Source: Pontibacterium sp049599735
GTDB lineage: Bacteria > Pseudomonadota > Gammaproteobacteria > Pseudomonadales > Balneatricaceae
Direction of reading: 5' to 3'
Length of the DNA: 64,000 nucleotides
Assembly: GCA_049599735.1 (NCBI GenBank)
Contig: JBMYOX010000008.1
Coordinates: forward strand, 1 to 64,000
The stretch's first letter is position 1; the number at the start of each line of letters is the position of its first letter. The position numbers and the translations under genes were made by a program. A model generated the notes under the pieces. That model was not told the origin of the DNA. It made no database searches and saw nothing but the letters and a program-made list of their open reading frames with translations. Positions 34,707-43,097 of the stretch are shown in pieces.

Positions 34707-34953
34707 CGGTCAAATTTTCACCCCGACTGATAAATGCTGATATTGCTTGCTACCTGGTTTTCACAGTATGCCATGGAATCAGGATCTACAAGTCTGTTTT
34801 TGTAAGTTTTACGTAAAGCCGATTTTAAAGCTACCGATTTACTATCAGTGTGCGTAATAATTGTCCTCAGCGCTTCAGGTGAAGCGTATTTGCTGTGCTT
34901 AGGAAGGGCTGCTGTTATGAGGCCTGAAAAATCGAGTAAGAGATAAAATAACG
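34707..34953. other. Intergenic region before pdxH
   Basis: 247 bases of divergent upstream sequence for the 227-aa lipoprotein (minus) and pdxH (plus). A minus-strand frame runs through it from inside pdxH to a stop just before the lipoprotein ATG, but it has no start with a ribosome site outside pdxH. No clear RNA or operator was seen. Confidence 0.5.
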
Positions 34954-35595
34954 ATGAGTAACGACTATAGCCGCCTGAGGCGGGAGTATCTGGCACAGCC
35001 TCTGCACCGTGAGGAATTGCAGGCAGATCCGGTACAGCAGTTTGCACGCTGGCTGGAAAAAGCGACAGAGGTGTCGCCCGATGATGCAACTTCTATGACA
35101 CTGGCAACGGCCGGTCTCTCGGGTATGCCCTCGGCCCGTATTGTACTGCTGAAACATTTTGATCAGCAGGGTTTTGCCTGGTATACCGATTATCGCAGTC
35201 AAAAGGGGCAGGCTTTAGCTGAAAATCCTCAGGCTGAATTGATGTTTTACTGGTACGGACTGGAGCGCCAGGTACGTATTCAGGGCACAGTGGAAAAGTT
35301 ACCTCAGACCCAGGGTGAAAAATATTTTAATGAGCGCCCTGTTGGCAGTCGCCTGAGCGCGGCGGCCTCCTGTCAGAGTGCTGTTATTGAGAGCCGTCAG
35401 GCATTGGAGCAAAGGGTAGAGGCACTTCAAACCCGTTATCCTGAGGGAGATATACCTCATCCACCTGAGTGGGGAGGTTATATTCTGAAACCAACACACT
35501 TTGAATTCTGGCAGGGACGGGAGAGTCGTTTGCACGACCGTTTTATCTACCGCCTGAAAGATAATCAGTGGGTCATTGAGCGGTTACAGCCATGA
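34954..35595 (+). CDS. pdxH: Pyridoxamine 5'-phosphate oxidase
   Basis: A 213-aa FMN enzyme that makes pyridoxal phosphate (vitamin B6). Motifs include SARIVLLKHFDQQGFAWYTD, RSQKGQALAENP and the C-terminal EFWQGRESRLHDRFIY...WVIERLQP. Length and start (MSNDYSRLRREY) fit the family. Its stop overlaps the start of the following esterase gene (ATGA). Confidence 0.96.
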   Translation: MSNDYSRLRREYLAQPLHREELQADPVQQFARWLEKATEVSPDDATSMTLATAGLSGMPSARIVLLKHFDQQGFAWYTDYRSQKGQALAENPQAELMFYWYGLERQVRIQGTVEKLPQTQGEKYFNERPVGSRLSAAASCQSAVIESRQALEQRVEALQTRYPEGDIPHPPEWGGYILKPTHFEFWQGRESRLHDRFIYRLKDNQWVIERLQP

Positions 35596-36275
35596 TAAAT
35601 GCTTATTTGGAAACCGCTATCGTTGAGCCTGAGGTGCCTGCAACAGCCTCAGTCATCTGGCTGCATGGTTTAGGCGCAGACGGACATGACTTTGAGGCGG
35701 CCGTGCCGCTGCTGAATTTACCGCAGACTGCCCCGATCCGTTTTATATTTCCCCATGCGCCAGTGCGCCCGGTGACGATTAATAATGGCTGGCCAATGCG
35801 TTCCTGGTACGACATTCTGGCGATTGATATTGAGCGACGTATTGATGAACAGGCGCTGATGGACTCTGTCGCGCAGATCAGCCTGCTGATTGAACGGGAA
35901 ATCGGGCGGGGCATTGCACCGGAACGTATTATACTGGCAGGCTTTTCCCAGGGCGGCGCGGTAGCCTATCAGACGGCACTTTGTTATCCACAGCGTTTAG
36001 GGGGGCTGGTGGTGCTCTCAACCTATATGGCAACCACCCATAAGATTCGACAGGAGAAAAGCCCGGCGAATGCCAACCTGCCTGTTTGGCTGGCCCACGG
36101 TGTATTGGATGATGTGGTGCCTTTTTCACTGGGGGAGCAGGCTGTAGTTGAGTTGCAGCACCAGGGTTATGAGCCTGAGTGGCACCGTTATCCTATTGCC
36201 CATGAGGTTTCTGCTGAAGAGCTGACAGAGCTGGGGCACTGGATAGAACAGATTTTAGACGTTAAGGAATTATGA
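35592..36275 (+). CDS. Carboxylesterase / phospholipase (Abhydrolase_2)
   Basis: A 227-aa serine hydrolase. The oxyanion segment is IWLHGLGADGHDF, the nucleophile is in LAGFSQGGAVAYQTAL (Ser near residue 117), the acid is in GVLDDVVPF and the His in YPIAHEVS. It matches small bacterial carboxylesterases such as Pseudomonas EstB. The substrate is not known. It is translationally coupled to both neighbours. Confidence 0.92.
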   Translation: MINAYLETAIVEPEVPATASVIWLHGLGADGHDFEAAVPLLNLPQTAPIRFIFPHAPVRPVTINNGWPMRSWYDILAIDIERRIDEQALMDSVAQISLLIEREIGRGIAPERIILAGFSQGGAVAYQTALCYPQRLGGLVVLSTYMATTHKIRQEKSPANANLPVWLAHGVLDDVVPFSLGEQAVVELQHQGYEPEWHRYPIAHEVSAEELTELGHWIEQILDVKEL

Positions 36276-36277
36276 AT

Positions 36278-36748
36278 ATGAAAATTACCCAGGATGCCGT
36301 TGCACTCTTTCATTACGCGCTGGTTGACCGCAAGAACAAAGTACTGGATGGCTCGCGCGGTGGTGCTCCGCTGCCCTACCTGCATGGTCACCAAAATATA
36401 GTACCAGGTTTGGAAAAAGCGATGGAAGGGCGTGAAGCCGGGGATAAGTTTAAGATCACGCTGATGCCAAGTGAAGCCTACGGTGAGCGTGATGAGGAAC
36501 TGGTGCATGTTATTGATCGTGTCTCTTTTGAAGGTATGGGTGAGCTGAAAGTGGGGATGCACTGCCAAACTGAAGATGAAGAGGGTAATCCACAACTAGT
36601 CACCGTGCTTGAGTTTAACGATGAAGAAGTGGCTGTTGACGGCAATCACCCCTTCGCAGGCAAAGCGCTGACCTTTGATGTGGAAGTGATGGATGTGCGA
36701 CCAGCCACAGAAGATGAACTGGCCCTGGGAAGGGTCAGTCCGGGGTAA
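36278..36748 (+). CDS. FKBP-type peptidyl-prolyl isomerase, SlyD-like
   Basis: About 156 aa. FKBP core residues are seen in LPYLHGHQNIVPGLEKAM, interrupted by the insert-in-flap domain characteristic of SlyD (GERDEELVHVIDRVSF through VAVDGNHPFAGKALTFDVEV). It has no His/Cys-rich metal tail, unlike E. coli SlyD, so it resembles the short FkpB/SlyD-like form. ATG 36278 has the better-spaced AAGGA; an ATG six bases earlier overlaps the previous stop. Confidence 0.9.
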   Translation: MKITQDAVALFHYALVDRKNKVLDGSRGGAPLPYLHGHQNIVPGLEKAMEGREAGDKFKITLMPSEAYGERDEELVHVIDRVSFEGMGELKVGMHCQTEDEEGNPQLVTVLEFNDEEVAVDGNHPFAGKALTFDVEVMDVRPATEDELALGRVSPG

Positions 36749-36797
36749 GCACAGGCTCACATATATTATTTAATATCAGCTAGTTAAGGTTTTGTTC

Positions 36798-37154
36798 GTG
36801 GATATAGTCTACATACGTGAATTAGAAGTGGAAACGGTTATAGGTATCTATGACTGGGAGCGGGAAATCCGTCAGGTTGTCAGTCTTGATCTGGATATGG
36901 GTACGGATATCCGTCAGGCCGTTGCCACCGAAAATGTTGAGAACACGCTGAATTATAAGACAGTATCTGAGTGTCTGATTGAGTTTGTTGAACAAAGTGA
37001 GTTTCAGCTGGTGGAAACCCTGGCTGAGGAGCTCGCTGAACTGGTGATGCAGACCTTTCCGGTGCCCTGGTTGCGCCTGCGTGTGGGCAAACCCGGTGCG
37101 GTGCCTGCGGCCCGTGATGTGGGTGTGATTATCGAGCGCGGAGCGCGCACCTGA
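36798..37154 (+). CDS. folB: Dihydroneopterin aldolase
   Basis: A 118-aa enzyme that converts dihydroneopterin to hydroxymethyl-dihydropterin in folate synthesis. Motifs are VIGIYDWEREIRQ near the start, LNYKTVSECL and the catalytic-type VGKPGAVPAARDVGV. The GTG at 36798 follows TAAGGT at good spacing and gives the family start MDIVYIRELEVET. It overlaps folK by one base. Confidence 0.93.
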   Translation: MDIVYIRELEVETVIGIYDWEREIRQVVSLDLDMGTDIRQAVATENVENTLNYKTVSECLIEFVEQSEFQLVETLAEELAELVMQTFPVPWLRLRVGKPGAVPAARDVGVIIERGART

Positions 37155-37669
37155 TGGCACAGGTGTTTGTCAGTATTGGCAGCAACCAGAATCGTACGGC
37201 TTATATTTGCGCTGCGTTGGATGCACTTCAGTCTCTGTTTGGTGATTTACAGTTATCCACCGTCTATGAAAGCGAAGCCGTAGGTTTTTCGGGTGATAAT
37301 TTTTATAACCTGGTGGCGGGTTTTGAGACCCGCTTGTCGGTGGGGCAATTATCCCGAACGCTGAAAGCGGTTGAAGACGATAATGGCCGTTGTCGGCAGG
37401 GGCCAAAATTCAGCGGGCGTACCCTGGATATCGATATTCTGACGTACGATGAGCAGGTGGGTTGCTGCGAGGGTGTGCAATTGCCAAGGGATGAAATTAC
37501 CCGTAATGCTTTTGTGCTTTTGCCGCTTTCTGAGCTTGCGCCGACGGTAATACACCCGCTGACAGGTCAGACTTATGAGCAGCTGTGGCAGGCCTATGAT
37601 CCATTGTCGCAACGCCTTTGGCCGGTGGACTTTAACTGGCGAAATCGGGTTATTTCCCGCATACGCTGA
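37154..37669 (+). CDS. folK: HPPK, 2-amino-4-hydroxy-6-hydroxymethyldihydropteridine pyrophosphokinase
   Basis: A 171-aa enzyme that transfers pyrophosphate from ATP to the pterin made by FolB. It begins VFVSIGSNQNRT and carries the HPPK signature KFSGRTLDIDILTYDE, with PRDEITRNAFVLLPL beyond. It is directly downstream of folB. The pterin-type reductase gene folM converges from the other side. Confidence 0.95.
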   Translation: MAQVFVSIGSNQNRTAYICAALDALQSLFGDLQLSTVYESEAVGFSGDNFYNLVAGFETRLSVGQLSRTLKAVEDDNGRCRQGPKFSGRTLDIDILTYDEQVGCCEGVQLPRDEITRNAFVLLPLSELAPTVIHPLTGQTYEQLWQAYDPLSQRLWPVDFNWRNRVISRIR

Positions 37670-37715
37670 CCTGTATCGTTTGGTGTATGAACAGGCCTGC
37701 TTCGTGGGTAGATTA

Positions 37716-38462
37716 TCAGCTGTAGAGCCCCCGCCCGCCGTCAACGGCCAGGATCTGGCCGGTAATAAACTGCGCACCGGCCAGGTAGGCGACCGCATCA
37801 GCAATATCCCCGGCGGTGCCGCTGCGGGCCAGCGGTGTTTTTTGCAGAATAGCCTGCTGTTCTTCCTCAGAGATTGCTGCCTGATCTTCAGGCCAGAGTA
37901 TCGGGCCGGGTGCTACACCATTAATACGCACCTGGGGCGCGAGTTCTTTTGCCAGCACTTTGGTCATCATCTCAAGACCTGCTTTAGCGATTGAATAGAT
38001 GGCATAACCGGTTAAACCACGCTGTGCATGTACATCGATGATATTAATTACGGCACCGGATCGCTTTTTTAAATCGTCGCTAAACGCGGCAGTAAGAAAA
38101 TAAGCGGCGCGCAGGTTACTGTTGATCAGGTCATCCCACTGAGACTGGTCGCTGTGTGCCAGTGGGGTGGGGTAAAAGCTGGACGCATTGTTGATTAGCA
38201 GATCGAGTTCACCAAAATCTGTCTGAAGCTGCCTGACCCGTTCAGAGACGGCGGTCATATCGTTCAGGTCTGCGGCGATTGTATACGCCGAGTCAGGCCT
38301 TAGTGTATTAAGCTCAGCAGCCAGCCTGTTGGCCTCGGTGCCTGAGTGGCGGTAATGAATAATCACCCGATAACCCTGCTTGTGCAGGCAGCGGCTGATC
38401 TCAGCGCCAATGCGCCGGGCGCCGCCGGTGATCAGAGCCGTTCGTGAGTCACAGGTTTTCAA
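37716..38462 (-). CDS. folM: Pteridine reductase / dihydrofolate reductase-like SDR
   Basis: A 248-aa short-chain dehydrogenase. The cofactor motif TALITGGARRIGAEI (with the pteridine-reductase style ARRIG), the NNASSFYPTPL segment, and the YSIAKAGLEMM catalytic Tyr/Lys place it with FolM/PTR1. I choose a TTG start at 38462 because AAGGA, lying over the cca stop, precedes it by seven bases and the fold begins at once; an ATG at 38519 would need a 53-base overlap with cca. It lies next to folB-folK, which supports a pterin role. Confidence 0.85.
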   Translation of the reverse strand: MKTCDSRTALITGGARRIGAEISRCLHKQGYRVIIHYRHSGTEANRLAAELNTLRPDSAYTIAADLNDMTAVSERVRQLQTDFGELDLLINNASSFYPTPLAHSDQSQWDDLINSNLRAAYFLTAAFSDDLKKRSGAVINIIDVHAQRGLTGYAIYSIAKAGLEMMTKVLAKELAPQVRINGVAPGPILWPEDQAAISEEEQQAILQKTPLARSGTAGDIADAVAYLAGAQFITGQILAVDGGRGLYS

Positions 38463-38466
38463 AGAC

Positions 38467-39603
38467 TCATCCTTCAGGTTCACAGCAGAGCTGCTGGCGG
38501 CGACGGTTAAGTTCATCACCCAGTGCTTTGCCTTTAAAGCCTTCGGCGATTAAAGCAGAGGCTTCGAGTTGATTCAGGCGTTCCAGTAACGGGAAAAACA
38601 GCGTGGCCGGTGAGTCATCCGTATTGTGCAGCGCCTGACAGCAGATGAGTATACCCGCCAGTCGTTGCGGGCGTCGTAACAGGTCGAGGGCCTGGATGAT
38701 TTCAAAGCGTTGTCTGCCATTGAGGGCAGCAAACCGGCTGATTTCTGAGTGCCAGCGCTGTACCTGCAGCGCCTGTTCCAGCCAGAGCTTTGGTGTGCGA
38801 AGTCGTTCGCAGAACCGGGTAATTTGAAGGTGGGCCTGCTCGGGCGGCAGTTGCCGGGTGGCGAGTGTCATCAGACAGCTGAAAACCGCTATACCCTGAC
38901 CGCTTTGCTGCTTCAGTCTGCTTAAAACACTTTCAGTCTCTGACTGAATACTGGCATTGTCGAACAGGCTCAGCCATTCAGGAAAAAGCACCGACAGTGC
39001 ACCGCAGCGCTTCAGTAGTTCAATATAGGTATAAGGTGAGGTTTCGTTGAAGGCGCGCTCACTTTCTTTCCAGACCCGTTCTGCTACCAAGTGGTTCAGT
39101 TCATCACTCTCAGACAAGGTTTGCATCAGTGTCAGGGTTTCTTCGGCAACCCTGAAACCCAGATGGTGATAGCGGGCGGCAAAGCGGGCGACTCTGAGTA
39201 CTCTTAAAGGATCTTCTGCAAACGCAGGAGAAACATGGCGAAGAATACGCTGCTCGATGTCTTGCTGGCCGTGATAAGGGTCAATCAGGGTGCCGTCAGC
39301 ACTTTGTGCGATGGCATTGATGGTCAGGTCCCTGCGTTGCAGGTCTTCTTCCAGGGTGACATCCGGGGCTGCAAAATACTGAAAGCCTGTATAACCTTTG
39401 CCGGATTTACGCTCGGTACGGGCCAGGGCGTATTCTTCGCCGCTGCCGGGGTGGATAAAAACCGGAAAGTCTTTGCCAACGGGTTTAAACCCTTTTGCCA
39501 GCATGGCATCAGGCGTGGCGCCAACCACTACCCAGTCTTTATCGTAAACGGGGTAATGCAATAGCTGATCTCTTACGGCGCCGCCGACCAGATAGATTTG
39601 CAT
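38467..39603 (-). CDS. cca: tRNA CCA nucleotidyltransferase
   Basis: A 378-aa enzyme that adds or repairs the 3' CCA of tRNA. Signature segments are IYLVGGAVRDQLLHYPVYDKDW, EEYALARTERKSGKGYTGF, RRDLTINAIAQS and HVSPAFAEDPLRVLRVARF. The C-terminal HD phosphohydrolase motif seen in E. coli Cca is not visible, so this is the shorter form. ATG 39603, one base after the glpE stop, gives the family start MQIYLVGG. Confidence 0.95.
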   Translation of the reverse strand: MQIYLVGGAVRDQLLHYPVYDKDWVVVGATPDAMLAKGFKPVGKDFPVFIHPGSGEEYALARTERKSGKGYTGFQYFAAPDVTLEEDLQRRDLTINAIAQSADGTLIDPYHGQQDIEQRILRHVSPAFAEDPLRVLRVARFAARYHHLGFRVAEETLTLMQTLSESDELNHLVAERVWKESERAFNETSPYTYIELLKRCGALSVLFPEWLSLFDNASIQSETESVLSRLKQQSGQGIAVFSCLMTLATRQLPPEQAHLQITRFCERLRTPKLWLEQALQVQRWHSEISRFAALNGRQRFEIIQALDLLRRPQRLAGILICCQALHNTDDSPATLFFPLLERLNQLEASALIAEGFKGKALGDELNRRRQQLCCEPEG

Positions 39604-39604
39604 A

Positions 39605-39922
39605 TCAGCGCTCACAAAGTTCCGGAAAATCTACCCGCCAGGCTTCGAATCCACCATTAACACTATAGACATTATCAAAGCCCTGGTGTGCCAGGTAATC
39701 CGCTGCGGACTGGCTACTGACACCGTGATAGCAGCAGACTAGCAAAGGTTTATCCATATCGGCTTCGTGCAGAAACTGGTGCAGGTTGTTGTTGGAAATA
39801 TTAACAGCGCCGGGCATATGGCCGGTCTGAAAGCTTTGCGCATCGCGAATATCCGCAACGGTTGCACCTTGCGCTAATAGCTCCTGAGCCTGTGTGGTAG
39901 AGATACAGCTATATTGATCCAT
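39605..39922 (-). CDS. glpE: Thiosulfate sulfurtransferase GlpE
   Basis: A 105-aa single rhodanese domain. It has the GlpE start MDQYSCISTTQAQELL, and the catalytic Cys is in VCCYHGVSSQSAADYL. It ends with NVYSVNGGFEAW. The start MDQY at 39922 is chosen by agreement with GlpE length; upstream in-frame ATGs would lengthen it into apaH. It transfers sulfane sulfur from thiosulfate to thiols. Confidence 0.93.
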   Translation of the reverse strand: MDQYSCISTTQAQELLAQGATVADIRDAQSFQTGHMPGAVNISNNNLHQFLHEADMDKPLLVCCYHGVSSQSAADYLAHQGFDNVYSVNGGFEAWRVDFPELCER

Positions 39923-39957
39923 ATTGATAACCTTTTTAATCATATTGGAAAAAGTAG

Positions 39958-40776
39958 TTAGCAGGACTTTAAAGCGCTGCATTCACAATGAAAGAGCATC
40001 TGGTCTTCCAATCGCATAGCGGTTAGCTGATTGCCCCAGACGCAGCCTGTGTCCAGGGCAAAAACATTATCTGCTTCCGCATAACCTTCCAGCGCCGCCC
40101 AGTGGCCAAAGATAATCGCTATTTCAGCACTTTTGCGGGGGTGGTGGAACCAGGGAAGGTAACCTTCGGGCTGGGACTCCAGAGTGCCTTTTGTTTTAAG
40201 TTCGAGGCGACCCTGATCGTCACAAAAGCGCATACGGGTCAGGTAGTTGGTAATCAGGCGCAGGCGATCCCAGCCTGCAAGGCCGTCCTGCCACTGATTT
40301 GGTAAATTGCCATACATCTGAGAAAAGAAGTCCCGGGCGTTTTTGCCCGTTAGAACCGCTTCGACTTCGCCAGCCCGGGCGCGGGCTTTTTTAAGGGACC
40401 AGTCAGGCGGAATGCCCGCATGTACCATGGCATAACCCAGGGCCTTATCAACCACCAGCAGGGGTTGTTGACGTAACCAGTCCATCAGGGCTTCGCGGTC
40501 AGGGGCGTCCAGAATTTCCTGCAGGGTATCACTGCGCCGGGCGTGGGTTGTGCCATAGTGTACCGCCAGCAAATGCAAATCATGATTGCCCAGAACAATG
40601 CGTGCGCGTTTACCCAGTCGCTTAAGAAAACGCAGGGTTTTCAGCGAATCAGGCCCCCGGTTGACTAGATCACCCGCAATCCACAGCTGATCCTGATCAC
40701 CGAAGCCGATCTTATCAAGCAGTTGTTGCAGCTGCGTGTAGCAGCCCTGTATATCACCGATTGCGTAAGTGGCCAT
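39958..40776 (-). CDS. apaH: Diadenosine tetraphosphatase, symmetrical
   Basis: A 272-aa metallophosphatase that splits Ap4A into two ADP and also decaps Np4-RNA. Metal-binding motifs are ATYAIGDIQGCYTQL, IAGDLVNRGPDS and IVLGNHDLHLLA. The C-terminal LDTGCVWGNQLTAMRL is typical. It lies between apaG and glpE on the minus strand. Confidence 0.96.
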   Translation of the reverse strand: MATYAIGDIQGCYTQLQQLLDKIGFGDQDQLWIAGDLVNRGPDSLKTLRFLKRLGKRARIVLGNHDLHLLAVHYGTTHARRSDTLQEILDAPDREALMDWLRQQPLLVVDKALGYAMVHAGIPPDWSLKKARARAGEVEAVLTGKNARDFFSQMYGNLPNQWQDGLAGWDRLRLITNYLTRMRFCDDQGRLELKTKGTLESQPEGYLPWFHHPRKSAEIAIIFGHWAALEGYAEADNVFALDTGCVWGNQLTAMRLEDQMLFHCECSALKSC

Positions 40777-40872
40777 CGCGGTTCTGGACTCCGGTTTTTA
40801 ACTGATGGTCAGCAGTGTATCAGAGCAGGCGCGGGTGATCCGCCCCGTCGTTGTTGTGCCTCAGTACGGTTT

Positions 40873-41259
40873 TTAATGCAATGCGTTGGGGGTTGCCAGG
40901 GTAAAGGGAATAACAGGGGCGCTGAAGGTCGCACCATCATCCCGGCGCATCTGGTAGCAGCCCTGCATACTGCCCACGCTGGTGGCCAGTACGGTGCCGC
41001 TGGTGTAGCTGTAGCTGTTTTCCGGTTCAATAACCGGCTGCTCGCCAACCACGCCTTCGCCTTCGACTTCCTGGGAGTGCTCATTGCCATCCACAATCAG
41101 CCAGCGTCGGCTTAGCAGCTGGACGGACTGCGGGTTATGGTTGGTGATGGTGATATGGTAAGAGAATACATAACGTTTGCTGTCCGGGTCGGACTGCTCT
41201 GCCAGATAGTTGGTTTCTACGTTAATCTGGATGTTCTCTTCCGGGCTGTCAATCTGCAT
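40873..41259 (-). CDS. apaG: ApaG (CorD) protein
   Basis: A 128-aa Fn3-like beta-sandwich protein. Conserved segments are YHITITNHNPQSVQLLSRRW, VVGEQPVIEPENSYSYTSGT and GSMQGCYQM. The exact role is unsettled; it is almost always next to ksgA and apaH, as here. Confidence 0.95.
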   Translation of the reverse strand: MQIDSPEENIQINVETNYLAEQSDPDSKRYVFSYHITITNHNPQSVQLLSRRWLIVDGNEHSQEVEGEGVVGEQPVIEPENSYSYTSGTVLATSVGSMQGCYQMRRDDGATFSAPVIPFTLATPNALH

Positions 41260-41268
41260 AGGCTGTGC

Positions 41269-42084
41269 TTAACCCTTATTATTTTGTTTCTGGTTGAGGT
41301 GGTCGCTGATGCGGACGAACTGCTCTAGTGTCAGACGCTCAGGGCGCAGAGAAGGGTCTATATTCAGGGCTTCCAGTTCTTCGCCGCTCATGACGGGTTT
41401 CATATTGTTACGTAATGTCTTACGGCGCTGACCAAAGGCCATACGTACCACATCCCGCAACAGGTCTTCATTTTGCGCTTTAAACGGCAGTGTCTGATAA
41501 GGCGTCAGGCGGATAATGGCTGAATCAACCTTAGGTGCCGGGTTAAAGGCTTCGGGTGGCACAATAAACAGGGCTTCTACTTTGCAGTAATACTGGGCCA
41601 TGATGCCCAGGCGTCCATAGTTGTTTTCGCCAGGCCCGGCGGCCATACGGTCCACCACTTCTTTCTGCAGCATAAAATGCATATCTTCTATCTGCCCGGC
41701 ATGACTCAGCAGATGGAAAATCAGTTGTGTGGATATATTATATGGCAGGTTACCTACAACCCGCAGGCGACGGTCATCTTCGCGCAGGGAAGCGAAGTCG
41801 AACTTCATGGCATCTGTTTCAAAAATACGGAATTTATCGCCGTAATTAAAAAACTTGGTACGCAAAATAGGCGGCAGATCACGATCCAGTTCGATCGCAT
41901 CCAGCGCACCGGCACCATCCAGTAACTCTTCAGTCAGCGCACCCAGGCCCGGCCCGATTTCAACTAAATGGTCTGATTCATGGGGGGCGATGGCACGGAT
42001 AATCCGGCGAATGACACCGTGATCATGCAGGAAGTTCTGCCCGAAACGTTTACGGGCTTTATGCATTGCAGGTTTTTGGCTCAT
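41269..42084 (-). CDS. ksgA: 16S rRNA adenine dimethyltransferase
   Basis: A 271-aa enzyme that dimethylates A1518 and A1519 of 16S rRNA during 30S maturation. Motifs are HKARKRFGQNFLHDHGVI, VEIGPGLGALTEELL (SAM site) and VVGNLPYNISTQ (catalytic NLPY). It starts five bases after the pdxA stop. Confidence 0.97.
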   Translation of the reverse strand: MSQKPAMHKARKRFGQNFLHDHGVIRRIIRAIAPHESDHLVEIGPGLGALTEELLDGAGALDAIELDRDLPPILRTKFFNYGDKFRIFETDAMKFDFASLREDDRRLRVVGNLPYNISTQLIFHLLSHAGQIEDMHFMLQKEVVDRMAAGPGENNYGRLGIMAQYYCKVEALFIVPPEAFNPAPKVDSAIIRLTPYQTLPFKAQNEDLLRDVVRMAFGQRRKTLRNNMKPVMSGEELEALNIDPSLRPERLTLEQFVRISDHLNQKQNNKG

Positions 42085-42089
42085 CAGAA

Positions 42090-43085
42090 TCAGTTCGTTG
42101 GTTGTTGGTGTGCGGCCATAGTGGCAGCGTAGTTGATCGCAGTTTGCAGGCTGCCCTGATCGGCAAGACCGGTGCCTGCCAGATCCAGTGCGGTGCCATG
42201 ATCAACAGACGTGCGGATAATGGGCATGCCCAGTGTAACATTAACGGCCCGCCCGAATCCTTTGTATTTCAAAACAGGTAATCCCTGATCATGATACATC
42301 GCCATCACGGCATCCGCGTTAGTCAGATATTTTTCTGTAAACAACGTATCTGCCGGTAGCGGCCCTGTCAGATTCATGCCCTGAGTGCGCAACTTTTCGA
42401 GGGTGGGTTCTATTATTTCGATTTCTTCGCGGCCCAGGTGTCCGCCTTCACCTGCATGGGGATTAAGACCGGCGACCAGTATATGGGGATTGCTCAGGCC
42501 AAAGGCACTTTTTAAATCCTGATGTAAAATGCCCAGCACTTCAGTAAGCAGTTCAGGGGTAATGCTGTCAGCCACATCACGCAGGGGCAGGTGGGTGGTG
42601 GCCAGCGCCACCCGCAGACCTTCAGTGGCCAGCATCATTACTACCTTTGAACTACCGGTCAGTGCTTCCAGAAATTCCGTATGGCCGCTGAAGGCAATAC
42701 CGGCATCATTAATAATGCCTTTATGTACCGGCGCGGTAACCAGTGCATCGAAGGTGCCTTCAAGACAGCCTTCAGCAGCCAGGCGCAGGGTTTCCAACAC
42801 ATAGGCACTGTTCGCCGTTGAAAGTTGGCCAGTGGTTACGTTTTCTGCCAGATCAACCGGCATAACGGTCAGGCAGCCTGGTTCAGAGGCTTGCGGAGCC
42901 GTATCCGGGTTAAAAACACGGAGGTTTAGCGGCAGGTTCAGCGCTGTTGCACGGGTTTTTAGCAAACCGGGGTCAGCAATAACCACCAGTTCATGGTTGT
43001 GGCACTGCTGTGCAATCTGAATACAGAGGTCCGGGCCTATACCGGCAGGCTCGCCTGCTGTGATGGCCAGTCGAAGTATGCTCAC
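42090..43085 (-). CDS. pdxA: 4-hydroxythreonine-4-phosphate dehydrogenase
   Basis: A 331-aa NAD enzyme of pyridoxal-phosphate synthesis. Motifs are AITAGEPAGIGPDL, FSGHTEFLEALTG, VAGLNPHAGEGGHLGREE and MAMYHDQGLPVLKYKGFG. The start is a GTG with AAGGG upstream. It lies between surA and ksgA, as in many gammaproteobacteria. Confidence 0.97.
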   Translation of the reverse strand: MSILRLAITAGEPAGIGPDLCIQIAQQCHNHELVVIADPGLLKTRATALNLPLNLRVFNPDTAPQASEPGCLTVMPVDLAENVTTGQLSTANSAYVLETLRLAAEGCLEGTFDALVTAPVHKGIINDAGIAFSGHTEFLEALTGSSKVVMMLATEGLRVALATTHLPLRDVADSITPELLTEVLGILHQDLKSAFGLSNPHILVAGLNPHAGEGGHLGREEIEIIEPTLEKLRTQGMNLTGPLPADTLFTEKYLTNADAVMAMYHDQGLPVLKYKGFGRAVNVTLGMPIIRTSVDHGTALDLAGTGLADQGSLQTAINYAATMAAHQQPTN

Positions 43086-43097
43086 GTCTGATGGCCC

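Noticed and set aside
34718..35089. Minus-strand open frame ending just before the 227-aa lipoprotein gene
   Set aside because: Most of it lies antisense to pdxH, and no start with a ribosome site exists outside that gene.
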